NCBI RefSeq assembly: GCF_021130785.1
Contig: NW_025776203.1
Span: 36,749 to 100,748 of the forward strand
Origin: Homalodisca vitripennis
Taxonomy: Eukaryota; Arthropoda; Insecta; Hemiptera; Cicadellidae
DNA: 64,000 nucleotides
Direction: 5' to 3'
Below the pieces are notes generated by a model. The model saw nothing but the letters and a program-made list of their open reading frames with translations. It ran no database searches and had not been told where the DNA came from. Below are positions 20,011 through 33,705 of this stretch, piece after piece. Made by a program: the position numbers and the translations under genes. Every line of letters starts with the position of its first letter. Within the stretch, counting starts at the first letter, position 1.

Positions 20011-22939
20011 AGATGATCAGTTATGTTGTTTTATTTATAATTGTTATGAAGGCGTTACTTATTGTTATAAATATATATGCAATTGATGTAATTCTACTCA
20101 TATGAACAGCTGAAATTAATCGGTAAGGGATATATTTACAAATACTAAGTTTATTTATACTGTGTTGTATGAGTACGGTATAGATAGATATTTACCCCCT
20201 TACCCTATGAATAATGGTCGAATGGCATATCAGTTGGGATTATTTCCTATATACATTGTGTCTTTAAAAATGTGAATGCGAATGTCTTTATAATTTGACT
20301 AACTATTAATTATTTGACCAAATAATTTCAGTTTTAATAGTTAAACTTGATGTAATTGTTGCAGTAGGATAGACAATACGAAGTAACAGCCGACAGAATC
20401 ATAACAGGTCTCGCGTCATTCTAGAGGGATTCGGTAACTTGGACCATTACCCTGTCATTACAGGTTACTTTCTGCTTCCACAGTTTTCAATGGAGGTTAA
20501 ACAGTGCTAAACCAGTCTCTAGTGCCAATATATGTGGAAACGTGAATCTAACTTTGTCGTCATTGGCCAAATACAGGTATTTTGATGAAAATTGCTTATT
20601 CACGCAGTCAATTGGTTGTAAATTTCTCACAACGATTTCTTCAATGTAAAATTTCCATTCATCTAGTTATATTTTTAAGCGTCAACATTAGGATTGAATC
20701 TATTAAAGTTACAATGTGGTGTAAATATGGGTCTGTGAACAAAACACGCTTAACGGATGAAACAAGCGTAATGATTAAAATATCTTTTTAAGAGTGATTT
20801 TTAGCAATTAATTCTAGATCTGGAGCGCTTTATCAACAATTCTTTCTTCTACCAAAAGGACGTCAAAAACAATACAGCACTGCAGCTGTTACTGTTGGAG
20901 ATAACTGTTACACTGTTTGTTTGTCATGTTTTATTTTACGATTCTTTGCATGCTGCGATTTAACTTGAACCGTCATGTGCCTTTTCATAACATGATATTT
21001 CTCTTTGTTTAAAGTTGGTTTTTGACGATGAAATTGTTGTAAAGGTAACAGGATTTTTCGGGTATTTGCTATCGGTAAATGATACAAGAAACCAATATTT
21101 CGTTAAGTGTATGTTTAGAAATAGTGTGTGTATGAAGTTGTCATACGTGTTTTTGGTAAATATTGGTTTTTGTGTATCACAACACTCTGGTACGTTTGGT
21201 TTATTTTGTTCTAGATTGCTGATAACTATTTATCTACTTGAAGAAAAGGTTAGATTGCAGATCATGAAACGCTCTGTTCTTGTTACTTGTAACAATGAGA
21301 AATGGCAAATGTTCGAATTCCTGAATCGGTGTTGGTAATGATCAAGAATGTCTAAAATAGAATAGACCTGACAATTAACATGATTTTGCGGTGGTATCAT
21401 CGATTCGGAGTAATAATTCTATGTCCACTAATCTTATGGGCGTATTGTATATTTTTAGGTGGATGTAATACTAAATAATTTAAATTAACTTAAGGTTTTA
21501 AAAGTATTTATTATTTTTTATATCTTTTATTTTGAATATTTTTTAGTATTCTCAGAGTTTATTCTAAATATAAAAATGTTTTATAAATGTTATACTTATT
21601 GCCAAAAAATATATTTATTAATGCTCTGTAGAATTTGTTAATTATTAACCTCAGGTTCTTCAGTCAGCTCTGGCAGCAAATGATAATATACAAGTTTTTC
21701 GATAAGGCAAGAGTGCTTGGTAAGTTTAGAAACTTTTGATAGAACAAGTTTCAGTGAAAAATTTCTAGTAACGCAATCTTGATAATTTCCCAAATAGTTG
21801 GAAATAGTAATTATGGTCAGTAACGTTGCCATTTTCTTACGAACACCACAGCATTCTCAAATTTCTATTAGAGAATAACTATGGGTGCTATATAACGTTG
21901 TGTGAATCCCCAGAGGGATTTACTTTTGGCTGCCTTAAACCTTCCAGTTGAACTAACACTGACTACAGCAAAAATTGATGTGTCACTTGTGTGCGATAAA
22001 GGCACCCCATCGATGTCCAGGAGCGGCACATCACTAACCGCAAATTATATTGCGGTAAAAGGGTGGATTCATACATATAGCGTACCTAGTGTATGTTAAA
22101 GTGGGTGGAGCTCGCTTATTGTTAGCATAAATATGAGGGAGACCCCTTCTTTGTCTAGAAAAACAAGCTTGTCTCCACTTATTCGAAAGTGACATGGCTC
22201 AGACATACAGCCAACTATTCTTCTTCAAGGAATCTGGACAAGGAGCGACCCCTTCAACTAACATTATTCATCCTGAATGTCCTGTCACTCCGAAAGTAAG
22301 CGCAAAGTTTGTTTTAGTAGTGAGTGCAATATAAGGTTTCTTCGGATTCATATCCGTAAATGAATTTTTTTTTTATTTTGAAGATTTACACATCAGATTA
22401 CAGACATTTCCAGAACACATTTACAACACCATTTCCTTAATATAACATTGGAAGCAATTTTTATACCGCACTGGGGCTTATCCATTACAATATGCTTCGC
22501 AAATTAGACCTCATAACAGAATAAACATTTTATGTCTCAAAATGTAAAATTTATCCAACATAAGGTCACTATGCCCAATTGAATCGTAGAGAAGCACTAT
22601 AAGGGTTGAAAAGAAGAACAGGGAAATCATAGGCATTTTATAATCTTTTAAAGGTAACAGGATTTCGGACATTTCCCATCGTTGTACAAAATAAATTTAA
22701 CAATCAAAGGAATGTCAATTAATAAAATTCAAACACATAGCGTGAAATTAAGATCAAGAACAAAAAATTAAGAACTTTACCTCTTCTCCCAACCAACGCA
22801 ATTTTTGTATAAGTTAACGTGCTATGGGAACTGCAGATATATCAACAGTCGCTCTATTTTTTTCTAGTTGTGTGTAGCGTGTGTGTACGGTTTGCGAGTT
22901 TAGTGTAGTGTTATGGCGTGTCCAGGATATATGGCATAT
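20011..22939. other. Intergenic DNA with weak open frames
   Basis: A 107-codon plus frame at 21015-21338 and a 65-codon frame at 21902-22099 are open but match no family I know. The first is T-rich with hydrophobic stretches typical of chance frames. The patch 21900-22310 is less AT-rich than its surroundings and could hold an exon or an old repeat. Confidence 0.35.
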
Positions 22940-22984
22940 ATTAGTAATTTTACGTACAACTGTTTCTTTTTTTATAATTTTTCA

Positions 22985-23080
22985 CTATCTTTTCCTTAAG
23001 TTTTTTGACACCTGAAGAAGAGAATGTGTACTTGAAACGTACTGTTTTATTTTAATAACATATAACAATATTGAACAATG
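22985..23080 (+). mobile_element. Possible 3' end of a Penelope-like or LINE element
   Basis: CACCTGAAGAAGAGAATGTG followed shortly by GAAACGTACTGTTTTATTTT resembles the CTGAAGAAG..GAAACGT signature common near the 3' ends of Penelope-like and some other animal retroelements. No reverse transcriptase coding was recognised upstream. It is probably a short 5'-truncated fragment. Confidence 0.3.
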
Positions 23081-23187
23081 TTATAAGACACCCTGTTACT
23101 TTTAAAATCATCCATCATCAATGTCAACATCAAACAAATTATTTTAAAATCGTTTTGTAAAAAAATGTATGCAATTTTTAAATTTAT

Positions 23188-23416
23188 CTAGGATGGAATT
23201 TTTTTAAGAATCTAACTTGTAGGTATAAAACAAACCAGTTGAAACAATACAATACAATCTAGGATGGAATTTATCAAGACTCTAACCTGTAAGTATAAAA
23301 GAAATATTATAAAATCAGAAACCAGTTTAAACAATACAATACAATCTAGGATGGAATGATTCAAGAATCTAACTTTTATGTATAATAAATCAGAAACCAG
23401 TTGAAACAATACAATT
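23188..23416. repeat. Three-copy tandem repeat, ~70-85 bp units
   Basis: TCTAGGATGGAAT, then AAGA(A/C)TCTAAC.TGTA.GTATAA, then AAACCAGTT(G/T)AAACAATACAATAC recurs three times with internal indels. Confidence 0.85.
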
Positions 23417-26400
23417 CGTGGCCTGGATGTCGAAGGTGAGCTTTCTGTATCGGTTTGTAAACGAGTAAGTTGAAATTCAATACTCTTTGTTGCACGTTGG
23501 TTTCTGTAATTTGCATTGGAGTAAACGGCAGACCCGTGTTGCTGTTAATATGATTCCTTTAATATGATTCCTCGTCACGATTACTAATGTTCCCCTTGAT
23601 ACTGAATAATATTATTAGACAAACGATTAATCTGTGAAAGTAAACAATTTTGGGTGTATTAAAAGTATACATTTTGAACTAATGATCAATTACATGAGTG
23701 TTATTTCTTTGTTATATTTCTTTGCCTTAGAAAAACATGTAATTCTTTAAATAAGTACACGTGAGTTACAATAATTTTATTATTTTGTAAACTAAAAAGT
23801 GTGTGGTACAAATTTAATGTTTATGTGTGGTAATCAAATGTTTATGTTCAGTAAAATTTGTTACAAACTGAACAAAATTATGAAACTTTGTCACACACTG
23901 AACATCTGTAATTAGTAGACTATGAATTGAATGTGAAACGGAAAGATTTGCCAAAATCGGTTTGTACGTTTTTGAGGTGCGATCATTCATAGATTTTTTT
24001 AGTACATAGCCTGTAAATTCGATATAGCTCCGAAAATATGGTCGGCCTAGGACGGAAGGTTTTAATGTAACATGTGTTGCATCTGAATAGAAAGTTCGGA
24101 TTTTAGGTACTCAAAATGTCAAGAGACGTAAAAATAGGTCTTTGTATAAAAAAACATGATAATGGTACTAAAATCCAGAATATCCCATTTATTGAGATTG
24201 GAAGTGTACCTTTACAATTGTATAGTACTAGGGTTCTCAAAAAATATTTCATTTGAGTTTTATTTATTAGCTATGCTGATAAGGCATAACATCAAACAAG
24301 CTGAACAAAGAAGTGATTCTTATAAATTCTTATAACCATTTCATTCTTACAAGAGTGCTGACCAACCAAAGGTGTTTAAAACATGTGTTTGCCTAACCTT
24401 ATCTAACAAAACCTAAACTAAACCATCATTGTTACGTTATTATATGACAATCTTCTTTACCTTGATATTTTACATAATGAACTATCTGTTTGAAAATTTA
24501 ATATTTAAGTTATAAGCTACTTTTTATGGATTAGCTTAATTTAGGTTTGACCCTGAAATTGTACATCTTAAGGAATTTACTCTCAGTCTAAGGAATTTTA
24601 ACTTTATTTAAGTGGTCATAATAGTAAATATATGGGACTAGTTCACAATGGAATTAAAAAGAATAATTTATTTTCCTAATATTTTTTGGCAAATTCCATA
24701 TTGTGTAACAAGATTTATTGTGCATTTCAAATCATAGAATAGGCCAAATATTTTATAAAATACGGTATTTAATAAACCTATAAGCCATCAATCATATTCA
24801 ACACAAGATACAACATTATATTAAACAGCCGATGTACACAAACAAAACTTGAATCATATAGTTGTCATTTCTTGTCAACCTACCAGACACTAAATTGTGC
24901 CAGAAGGGTCACACCTCCTCAGTTTGTTTGTTTGAAACTAGTAAAATGGAATGAAACATAAATTTAATTAAGATGTAATCTCCACTGAAAGCGTCGCGCC
25001 TCTAATAAGACTGAAAAACCAATTGGAGAAACGCTAAAAACTAACACCATTGTCATCATAGTATATCACCTTTATAAACTGTTTGCACAAAATACTAAAT
25101 TGTTATTTGTTCACGAAATTTAAGTTGGACGTTTTTACCTATATTATAAGAGAGTTAAATCAAAATAGGTGGATAGGGAATAACTAAGTCAATTTTGATG
25201 GATATTATTTTTAAAATACACGTATAATATTACGGTATAATACATTTAAAAAATTACGAGTACTTCATTATTTTATAGCATGTAATATATTTACAACTAA
25301 GTAATGTTTGTAAAATTACATATCATTATCTCAATATTCAAAAATTCATTTCGTTTTGTGGCAGTTTTATAATATTTGGATAAAAAGAAACTGTATGTTT
25401 ATTTTTATTATCATATAATTTGAGTTAAAATATAATAAACGTATGTTAATAACATAATAAATAATCATTATTACTTAAATATAAATATAATGAAATTAAT
25501 ACTGAGAAAGAAGTAATTTATCTTAATGATCTTTTTAAATGGTCAAACCAAGTGTTTTCAGGAAACTAGAAATGCTGTATCAAGCTACTGAAATTATTAA
25601 AGATAATGCAATTATCCACGCCAGATAGTTTTAACTGTAGAAAAATATTAATATTTTATCAAAATATTAGTTAGAAACTTGTTCATAAAATAATTATTTT
25701 CTGGAACAGCTCTAACCATAAAAATCATGTAAATCATGTTTAAAGAGTAACATGTCTTTAAGTATAAAGAATTTGAATTTGGCTTTATACTACATTATTA
25801 CTAAAAATAATAGATTCGCCCAACTGGGGGGCTCTGTTACGCGACATATTACAATTGTATATCATTTTACTTTCATTATTAGATCATTTTACTAGAATAT
25901 TAAAAAGTAATATGATTACAGAACATTTTCACAATAATTCCTTCTTTTTGATTTAAAAAACTTGTACATCAATTTATTAATGGTGTACTTGATCATTTGT
26001 TAGTACAAGTTTGCGAATGTTTTAATGCTACATGTAAGAATACAAATCACTTACTTTTAAACGAAGATAAATTTCAAGAATAAGTTATGTGTTAATAAAT
26101 ATTTGAGAAAACAATTTAATATTAGATTGGTTATTTCTCAAGTAAATAAATGTATAGATAATACGTAACCATACATTGCTCTACATGTTCAATCGAACGG
26201 AACACAGAACGCAGTGTACAAATTGGACACAGGTAAGGTTCGACAATTAAACGCTCCACTGTAAACTCAGTTATTTCTTCAAACAAACAATTATATTCCC
26301 ACTAAACAAACAATACAGTACGCGTTATGACAGGATAGTAATGGTCCAGGCAGTTTCCCAGGACTTTGGATTCAATATCTCCCTTCGGTGAGGGTCCCAA

Positions 26401-27812
26401 AAGTTCCAAGGATTTCACAGGTCAGTGATCTTAAGTGTGCATCATTGCTTTCTCTAAACCAGACCTGAAATCATTGGGTTCCAACAGTACTACCAACACA
26501 AAACTATAAATGGAGCAGAAAAAAAAATGAGACATGTATCTCATACTGTATAACATGACCCCGGTGTCAAAGAACGAAGGAGCTCAAAACGAACTCCCCA
26601 TATCCTTCTGACCTCAGAGACACCCAGACTACAAAACATTGTGCAGTCTAGGTGAAGAGGTATTCTCTTTGTCTCACATGACTATCTTTGGATCCCTTCA
26701 GACGAACATGACTCCAGATTTCAGGAGTCAAGTCTTGCAACAGCATCAGATTTCAGATGCTCCACGTAGAGAGGAACTAAACTCAACATTCGCAATTGCG
26801 ATAAATATCCTTTTAATCCGATATATTATTTTAATTCCTCTGTTTTGATTTAAAAGATAACACTTAATTCGCCTAAATCTAACTAATCAAATTATTTCTC
26901 ATTTGATACAGATAGATACACACGTTTGTAAAGTAACAAACAGGTTCAATGGAAGCATGGTATGAATGAATCAAACATTCGAATTGACTAAGCAACAAAG
27001 TTTAAGGTTACTTCTGTAGGCAGGCATAAATTTAAACCCGCTGTCATTAAAACGCGGAAGGCCCTCTCATGATTTAATTGGATTACTTTACTGAAAACCT
27101 TTCTTTACTACTTTAACCGTTATCTTTATTCAAATTATTTCTGAATGGAATTAGTGCCTACCCTAATTGTTTCAATTTGCATCTAAACCTAAACCTAAAC
27201 CTTCCTAAATCCGGATAATGTTGAAGTTGTATTACTCGACCACAATATAAATTGCGTTTAACTGGTTTTATTAAAGATTGAACATTAGCAACTTACTACT
27301 AAATAGAAGGTCCTATACTTTCAATTACATTTTCATTCTATATACCAGATCAAAATAATACGAAAATTAAGTTAAACTACTATATTTTGTGTTGAAATGT
27401 GGGTTTTGATTTCGGATTATGGAATTAAAGAGACTGATGAAGAATTTTATTGCAAACTCTGGTAATTCATCCTTTTGCTTCTTTAGAATCAGAGTAATAA
27501 TGGCTCAAGGACGCATCACTGATTATTTTCTAACACCACATTTTTGTGCCATCCTGGCATTGGACACGTGACATTAGTCTCTTGATCGTGTGTTGAAACA
27601 AAATGTACTTCCTTAAAAAGAAAACTTGCGCAATATAATCGAAATATATAAATATAAATTGTGATACATATTTTTAATTAAATATAATTCTGTACGTCAA
27701 ATACTTAACTGACATGCACCATTATCACTCAATGTTGCCTATATAGAAATAAAGCTTTATGCAAACTCTTTAAGCCTGAAGTGTATAGACGTGTTCGTTC
27801 TTAAGCCATCGT
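23417..27812. other. Intergenic DNA without recognised genes
   Basis: AT-rich throughout. The patch 26330-26790 is richer in GC and less repetitive, with a 69-codon plus frame (26639-26848), but I recognise no protein or RNA there. Confidence 0.4.
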
Positions 27813-27835
27813 ACAGACAGACAGACAGACAGACA
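27813..27835. repeat. (CAGA)n microsatellite
   Basis: About five ACAG/CAGA units followed by TCTGACTGTCT, which is partly complementary. Confidence 0.9.
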
Positions 27836-30139
27836 TCTGACTGTCTCATTCAGAAAGGCAGAAATGAAATGTTTCCAGCCCGTCGAGTGATAAGGCTTTG
27901 CCAGCCCCCAGACAATAAATATTATACCTTTAGCTCCTTAGATTTTTATTTGTTGTATCTTGTTTAATTTATTAGTAGGATGATATTGTGTGGACATTTA
28001 ATATGCACGACATGCAAAATTTCCTTTAGCCAATTTTTGTTATTTTTTTTGAGAAGTTATAACATTTTATTCCTAAAAGTACTATTATAGATGTTAATTA
28101 TGATGATTTAAATATAAAATCTTTAATATATTCTTGATATGTTTTATGATTGTTAATCTACTTATGTGTGTTTTTCTAAGAACATTAATGTTTTATAATA
28201 CACAAAACTTTATCATTAAAAATTTAACATATTATATATTCCAGTATTCTGACAGTATAAGTTTTCATAATCCACACTATAAGCTAAACATATAATTAAG
28301 ATATTACAGGGGTGTATAATATTTGCGCTGACAGTCGGAATTTTAAATATGGTACTTTTATGACCGAACTAATCAATACAGCAAAGACAATACAAATTGA
28401 CAAAATGCAATACAATGTCAGTTTTGTATTTGGAATACACAAAAATCACTTTCACTTTTTAAGGGCTTGGTTATTTTCTATGCATTAAAATATTAGAATG
28501 AAAGAATTTTTAGTAATTATGTTACGTTTTACAGTTCAGTACATGACGTTTTGCATGAGATAGCTAATAGTAAATGCATGTAAACACATACGTAAATACG
28601 TGGACACCTTTAAGATTTTGTCAGACTGTAGAATTGAGAAAGTTTTCAATAATTCTTAGTTTAAATATTCATAAATATAATATAAACGAAAACGAGTTAA
28701 GATTGAACCACAATCGTTTTAATTTGACATTATCATTTTAACAGATACTTAGCTGGATTAGAGTATTCCCAATGTGAGTATGGATGGATATGATGTGATT
28801 GGTAACACTTGTAGTAAGAACCAGAACAACGGTGTGATTGTGTTTTTAAATTAATGTTTTTGCGTGTTCGGAAGAAGTGGATTTTGCAAGGTGAAACGTG
28901 TATTAAAGTGAACATAAAGTTTGGCGGTGAGCAGCTATCATTACTGGCACTGTACATGAGTCCATCTCGACGATAGGCACGAGTTTGGGTCGGAGTCGTA
29001 CTAGCTGGTTGGAGATATTTAATTTTTTGTATTTTTACAGATCACGTGGATAAGCTCTCTCGAAGATACCTTGATTTTATGTAACGAGCAGGTTTTTTAA
29101 GTTGTATCAATGTATCTACTAGAGTTTCAGCGTTTTCTAATAGTATAAATTATATATTTAGGAACATAAAAACAAAAATTCAATCAAATCCACAGTAATT
29201 CAATAGGAAGTGACAGATCATTATTTTAACTTTTACTCGTTGCAACCAAGATTGAACAAAATCCAGGTCAGACTTTTTTTAACATAAGAATAATTAACTT
29301 GACGTTGAGGCCGCAGGCCACCTTATGTCTGATTGAGATTGCTTTTCAGTACTGAACAATAGAGATGGCGAATAAAGCTGTGAAACTTAAGTGAAGCAGG
29401 TTCAACATATTATTACATTATTACAACGAAGATATCACAATTTCCATAAAAAATGACAGGTATTAAACCTTGGATGATTACTGGTTTCATCAGATAAATA
29501 TATCTTAAAATGTACTTATTTAGTTTAAGCACGAGACAAAAACGACAATAACACTCAGGAATCAAGTATTTAATAAAACCAATATCGGTGAAAAATTTAA
29601 GGATATACATCAGTTATAGGGAGTAATTAGTTCACGGTCAAATTTTATTCAAAAGCCTGTTATAATCAGTTTCCGAGAAAGAGGGAGGTAGGCTGACTTG
29701 ACCAAATTACCGGGTCTACATAAAAAAAAACCGCAGTTTGCCGAAACTGATAATAATGAAACAATGGGATGTCCAAAATGGTGATTTCAAATTATATTTT
29801 TTCACTAGAGCAGCGGATGTGTTTTGTTATGGGTGAGAGGCTTTTCGGTCCGGTGAACATATTAAATAAAATGAAAGTCGTAGTTTTGTCCGGCCTGTTC
29901 TTGGAAGGTTATTGAAATGGCCATATACTCATTTGGTCTTTACATTCATGCAAACAATGATTTGTCAAAACAATTTACCGAGTGTTGAGTGTAAATTCGG
30001 TAGAAGTAATCCAATTAAACTTCATAATTTGTCCTGCTGTGATATTTGAAATTGCAGACTTGTACTTAATACAAAAATATTTACCTTAGTGTGTCTTTCT
30101 CTCTAGAAGGACTTCCTGATATTTGTGGCTCCTTGCGGG
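27836..30139. other. Intergenic DNA without recognised genes
   Basis: AT-rich. The segment 27876-27908 (CCAGCCCGTCGAGTGATAAG) resembles 36508-36530 and may be a fragment of a dispersed repeat. Confidence 0.4.
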
Positions 30140-30360
30140 TCAGTTAAGTCCGGGCTCTCAAAAATGTGACCGTTCTCAGGTAGTCCCCACAGCGCTCAGA
30201 GCATCCATTTAAAATAGAACTTGCAACGCAAAACCCTGGATGGTCAACCCAGGCCAGCCGCACCGCTCGGTTCAGAAGGCTTGGTTTCGCCGTCGGCCTG
30301 TTGTAACTGACCATCAGCACTTGGCATGTTGGTTGAAATAGCCGCAAACTCACTCTAATT
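30140..30360. other. GC-richer patch of unknown nature
   Basis: Around 220 bp with markedly higher GC. It contains a 69-codon minus frame (30144-30353) and, in another frame, a short Pro/Ala/Gly-rich peptide. It is probably a remnant of a transposon or an exon; no family was recognised. Confidence 0.3.
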
Positions 30361-31134
30361 ACAATTTAAACCGTAGGTGCAAAATGTACATACACAATCA
30401 GCCACGTTGGTTGTCTAAATTTACAAGAAATGAGATCAATCAGGCGCGGCGCTGCCTTAGTTTGAAACTACTCCCGCCACGTTTAGCCTTATAGTTTGTT
30501 TATTGTATGATGGTTGTTAGATCACTATTCCAAGAACGCAAATTTCATAGAATTGGCATTCCTAACTGGACAAAGCCTTATCTTTTCGTTAATATGTTCA
30601 ATAGACTGTAAAGCCTCTCACATATAGGCTAACTGTAACATATCCACTGTCTTATTGAAATGAAATAGCGGGCAGATTTTGGAACAGTAAACGGACTGTA
30701 GGTCCACGTCGTAAAACTGTCAGGACCATTTGTTACCTACTTCTGAAGGGGTGGACAGTGGATCCACGGACCCGGCCTGAGACCCACTGTCCGACCTACG
30801 GGTTTCTTTTGACGAGGGTTGACAAGGAGTCATCGTACTCACAATGCACTGAAACGAGTGTTCCAGATCTATACTCTATATCTGCTACATGTTCAGTAGA
30901 CTAGAGAAGAGAGCCACAGAAAGAATTAAACAAAATCTATATACATAAAACAAAAAGGTGGGTTAGTTACACCATTAACTTAAGAATGGCTATAACTATT
31001 ATAATGGTGTTTGCTTTATTTAATTCGTTTTCGCCCCGACTAACATAACAAAGATTAGAGTGCAAAAGTGAACGAAAAAGTAAGACAAATAGAACAAGAC
31101 TTTTACTAAACAGTATAGATTGAAAGATCCTGTT
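30361..31134. other. Spacer with a hairpin at 30753-30792
   Basis: GGACAGTGG (30753-30761) pairs with CCACTGTCC (30784-30792) across a GC-rich loop. No gene was recognised. Confidence 0.4.
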
Positions 31135-31660
31135 AACTTTAGTCGACTGTGTAGTGTAAACTCTGTTTTATGACAGCACAATCATATTTGTAATTAATTT
31201 AACCACTACGTTCAATCTGTTTTAATTTGGTCTTGAAACGCATGGAATAAGCTTTATAGTAACAATACTTCTTACTTTAACCTTTTCTGCAACCACTATT
31301 GAGCAAAGATTTTTAGTACAAATCTACTTACGTTTTAGCAAATATTAGGTGTGCAGTGTTTGGTGAGTATTTTAGTGCAGATATCAAAGAACATTTACCA
31401 ACACCTTTTACTATAAATTTAATGACTTATAAAACGCGTCTTTTGACAGAAATAGGCTACTCAGACCTTTGTAAGTACACATATTTTATTGATCGTGGAA
31501 ACAAGGCAACACCCACTAAGGCACAAAGTATATTAATCCTGGAATAACTTACAATGGCCGTAAGCACACACTTTTAGACATATGTCCTTGATCTTAGGAG
31601 TCGGATATATAATTCACTCGAACCATAAGTGCTAGTACGAAAGACTATGAAACCGCGGGG
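31135..31660 (+). repeat. Divergent dispersed repeat, copy 2
   Basis: This is the counterpart of 2595-3360 in the same orientation. A 63-codon frame at 31356-31547 falls within it. The peptide contains TPFTINLMTYKTR and IDRGNKATPTKAQSI and could be a relic of a transposon-encoded protein such as a transposase, but I cannot assign it. Confidence 0.4.
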
Positions 31661-33404
31661 AAACAATAGTTTTAAAATGAATTTTAATCATATACCTTTT
31701 ATACACCTTACAGAATTTGTGTTTTTTATTAACTACGATATTTCAAATTTCAAAAGGTTTAACTGTTAACGGTTTATTTTAAAGATGATTGAAACTAATA
31801 TAGTTTCAAAATGTATTCAACAATGTTTTGCGTTCGAAGTCGCCGGTAACTAAAAATATTACCTCCTGTCCATCCTGGACAACTCTTTGAATGAACTTTC
31901 CAATAATTTTACTATCCATTTCAATTAAAAATGTGTACTACGTGTAAGTGTGCTTACTGTATATGTTTATGATTCATTAGGAAGATACTAAATTACTCAT
32001 GTAGAAATATAGTGCTGTGTGAAATTTGTTTAAGTGTAACTCCAATTATTAATGTACTACAAATGTAATAGCTTGAATTTTGGTTTGAGTAAACTGTTGT
32101 TAATATTTATTGCCTTAGCAGTAGATTGTTAGAATGTAGTGGAAGCATCACTCATCAGAATGAAGAGTAAGTGCAGGTAGAACAACTAATGCATGGCCAG
32201 GTCAATTTCGAAAAGTAGGATCGGTAGTTCCACGGGTGTCGGCGTGGACTAACCGTCCTAACCTGCAGAAAATTGACGTCCACCACCCTAGTTAAAACTA
32301 GGCGTGGACCTTCAGTCCTACAATCTTAAGAAACTTATAGTGGTTGCTATCTCAACCCTGTAACAAAATGCTGACTAAATCTAAATGATGAAGTAAACAC
32401 ACTTAAATTAAATATACCAATACATAATGGCTAAGGAAAACAGTCTATTGGGTTTTGAGTCACAAATAAATAATTGAGCTAACTTATTCTTTTTCATGTT
32501 TATATTAAATTATTAATTTATATTTTTTAAGATTATGCACTTTAGGTGTACTGATTACTCATTCCTATTGTGAGGAAAATTGCCTACATTATTGGAAATT
32601 CTTATTTCGTTAACACGTGTGAGTAACTGTAATCGGCATTAACAGTATTGTGCATAGTATCGTGTTTATCCGTTTGTACAGAGACAGAGCTGGGTAACAT
32701 GTCAAAATGTCGTAACAGCTTTGTGTTCTCCAGCAATCGCACTGTCATGGCCACAATGTACACGCGTTATCACTACCTAATCAGCTGTCTGTGTCAAACT
32801 ATACACTCGCCAGTAGATGTCTGTTGGTGGAGATTTTATGACTGTAATGTTTATCTAGCCGCCTTTCTTTAAAAACTTCGGCTCTGTGAAAAATGAATTA
32901 TGATTATTTTTATACCGTTTACATGTGAAGTTAAGTAGTATTTGCGGAAAGAAAATAACAGATAAATTAAAAACTTAAGTTATTTAACATGACATATTTA
33001 TATGAAGTATAAAAATATTCTCAAAAACCTTTAAAATAATATACCTTAAAAAAATAAAATTTGTTTCCATATTGACTTATAAATTTATGTTTTGCTTTAT
33101 TTCCTATTGAAATAAGTTAATGGTTACTTTCAAATAGGCTTGTTAATTATTATGTGTTGAATTACGTATTTTTAACAAAGCTAGTTAACTTTAATTTATT
33201 CTGTTGTGAAAAGATATAATAAAAATAAAATGTTTTAAACTTGAAATTAAGGTAAAACTAGCAACCGGGGAGTTAAATAACATGAGTTTTTAACTAAACA
33301 GATAATATCTACGAAATAATAACTATAGAAACACAATAATGGGTTGCAAGATATGAATTGTTTGGTCTTGGGTGTTTACACCAGGTGGGGAAAGATAGAG
33401 TTAT
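31661..33404. other. Intergenic DNA with a hairpin at 32278-32309
   Basis: GTCCAC and CCTAGTT pair with AACTAGG and GTGGAC to give a stable stem. The 32210-32330 patch carries two GCGTGGAC repeats. The rest is AT-rich with no recognised gene. Confidence 0.4.
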
Positions 33405-33570
33405 ATCGTTCTCCTCTGTAAACTAATGGTTATAATTTCGGCTCTATAACCGAGCGATCACGCATTCAAAAATCCCGGAGAGGTCCAATCATGTACTTCT
33501 TACTTTAAAAACCAGTGCACTTCGAAGACGACATAGCTGACGCTGAGGCTTAAATGAGATTAAAAAAAAG
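33405..33570 (+). mobile_element. tRNA-derived SINE-like sequence
   Basis: TAATGGTTATAATTTCGGCT, CTATAACCGAGC and GCATTCAAAAATCCCGGAG together resemble a decayed tRNA: an A-box-like D arm, an anticodon-like TTCGG..CCGAG stem with a one-base-enlarged loop, and a B-box-like TTCAAA. A tRNA-unrelated stretch of about 100 bp and an A-rich end (AGATTAAAAAAAAGAG) follow. A real tRNA gene is unlikely because the arms do not pair completely. Confidence 0.4.
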
Positions 33571-33705
33571 AGTTATCTTAGACCACTGCCAAGTGTTTTA
33601 ATATTTCCAAATTAAGGCAAATTATACATTACCACCTATATAAATCTAATTTTTTAACATTAGGTACGATTCAAAAAATAAAACTTGCGGGTTACAAAAA
33701 TTAAG

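Noticed and set aside
21015..21338. 107-codon plus-strand frame as a gene
   Set aside because: Low-complexity T-rich composition, no recognised motif and no splice or promoter context.
33405..33480. Functional tRNA gene
   Set aside because: The D and T arms are degenerate, the anticodon loop is enlarged and the acceptor stem is not found.
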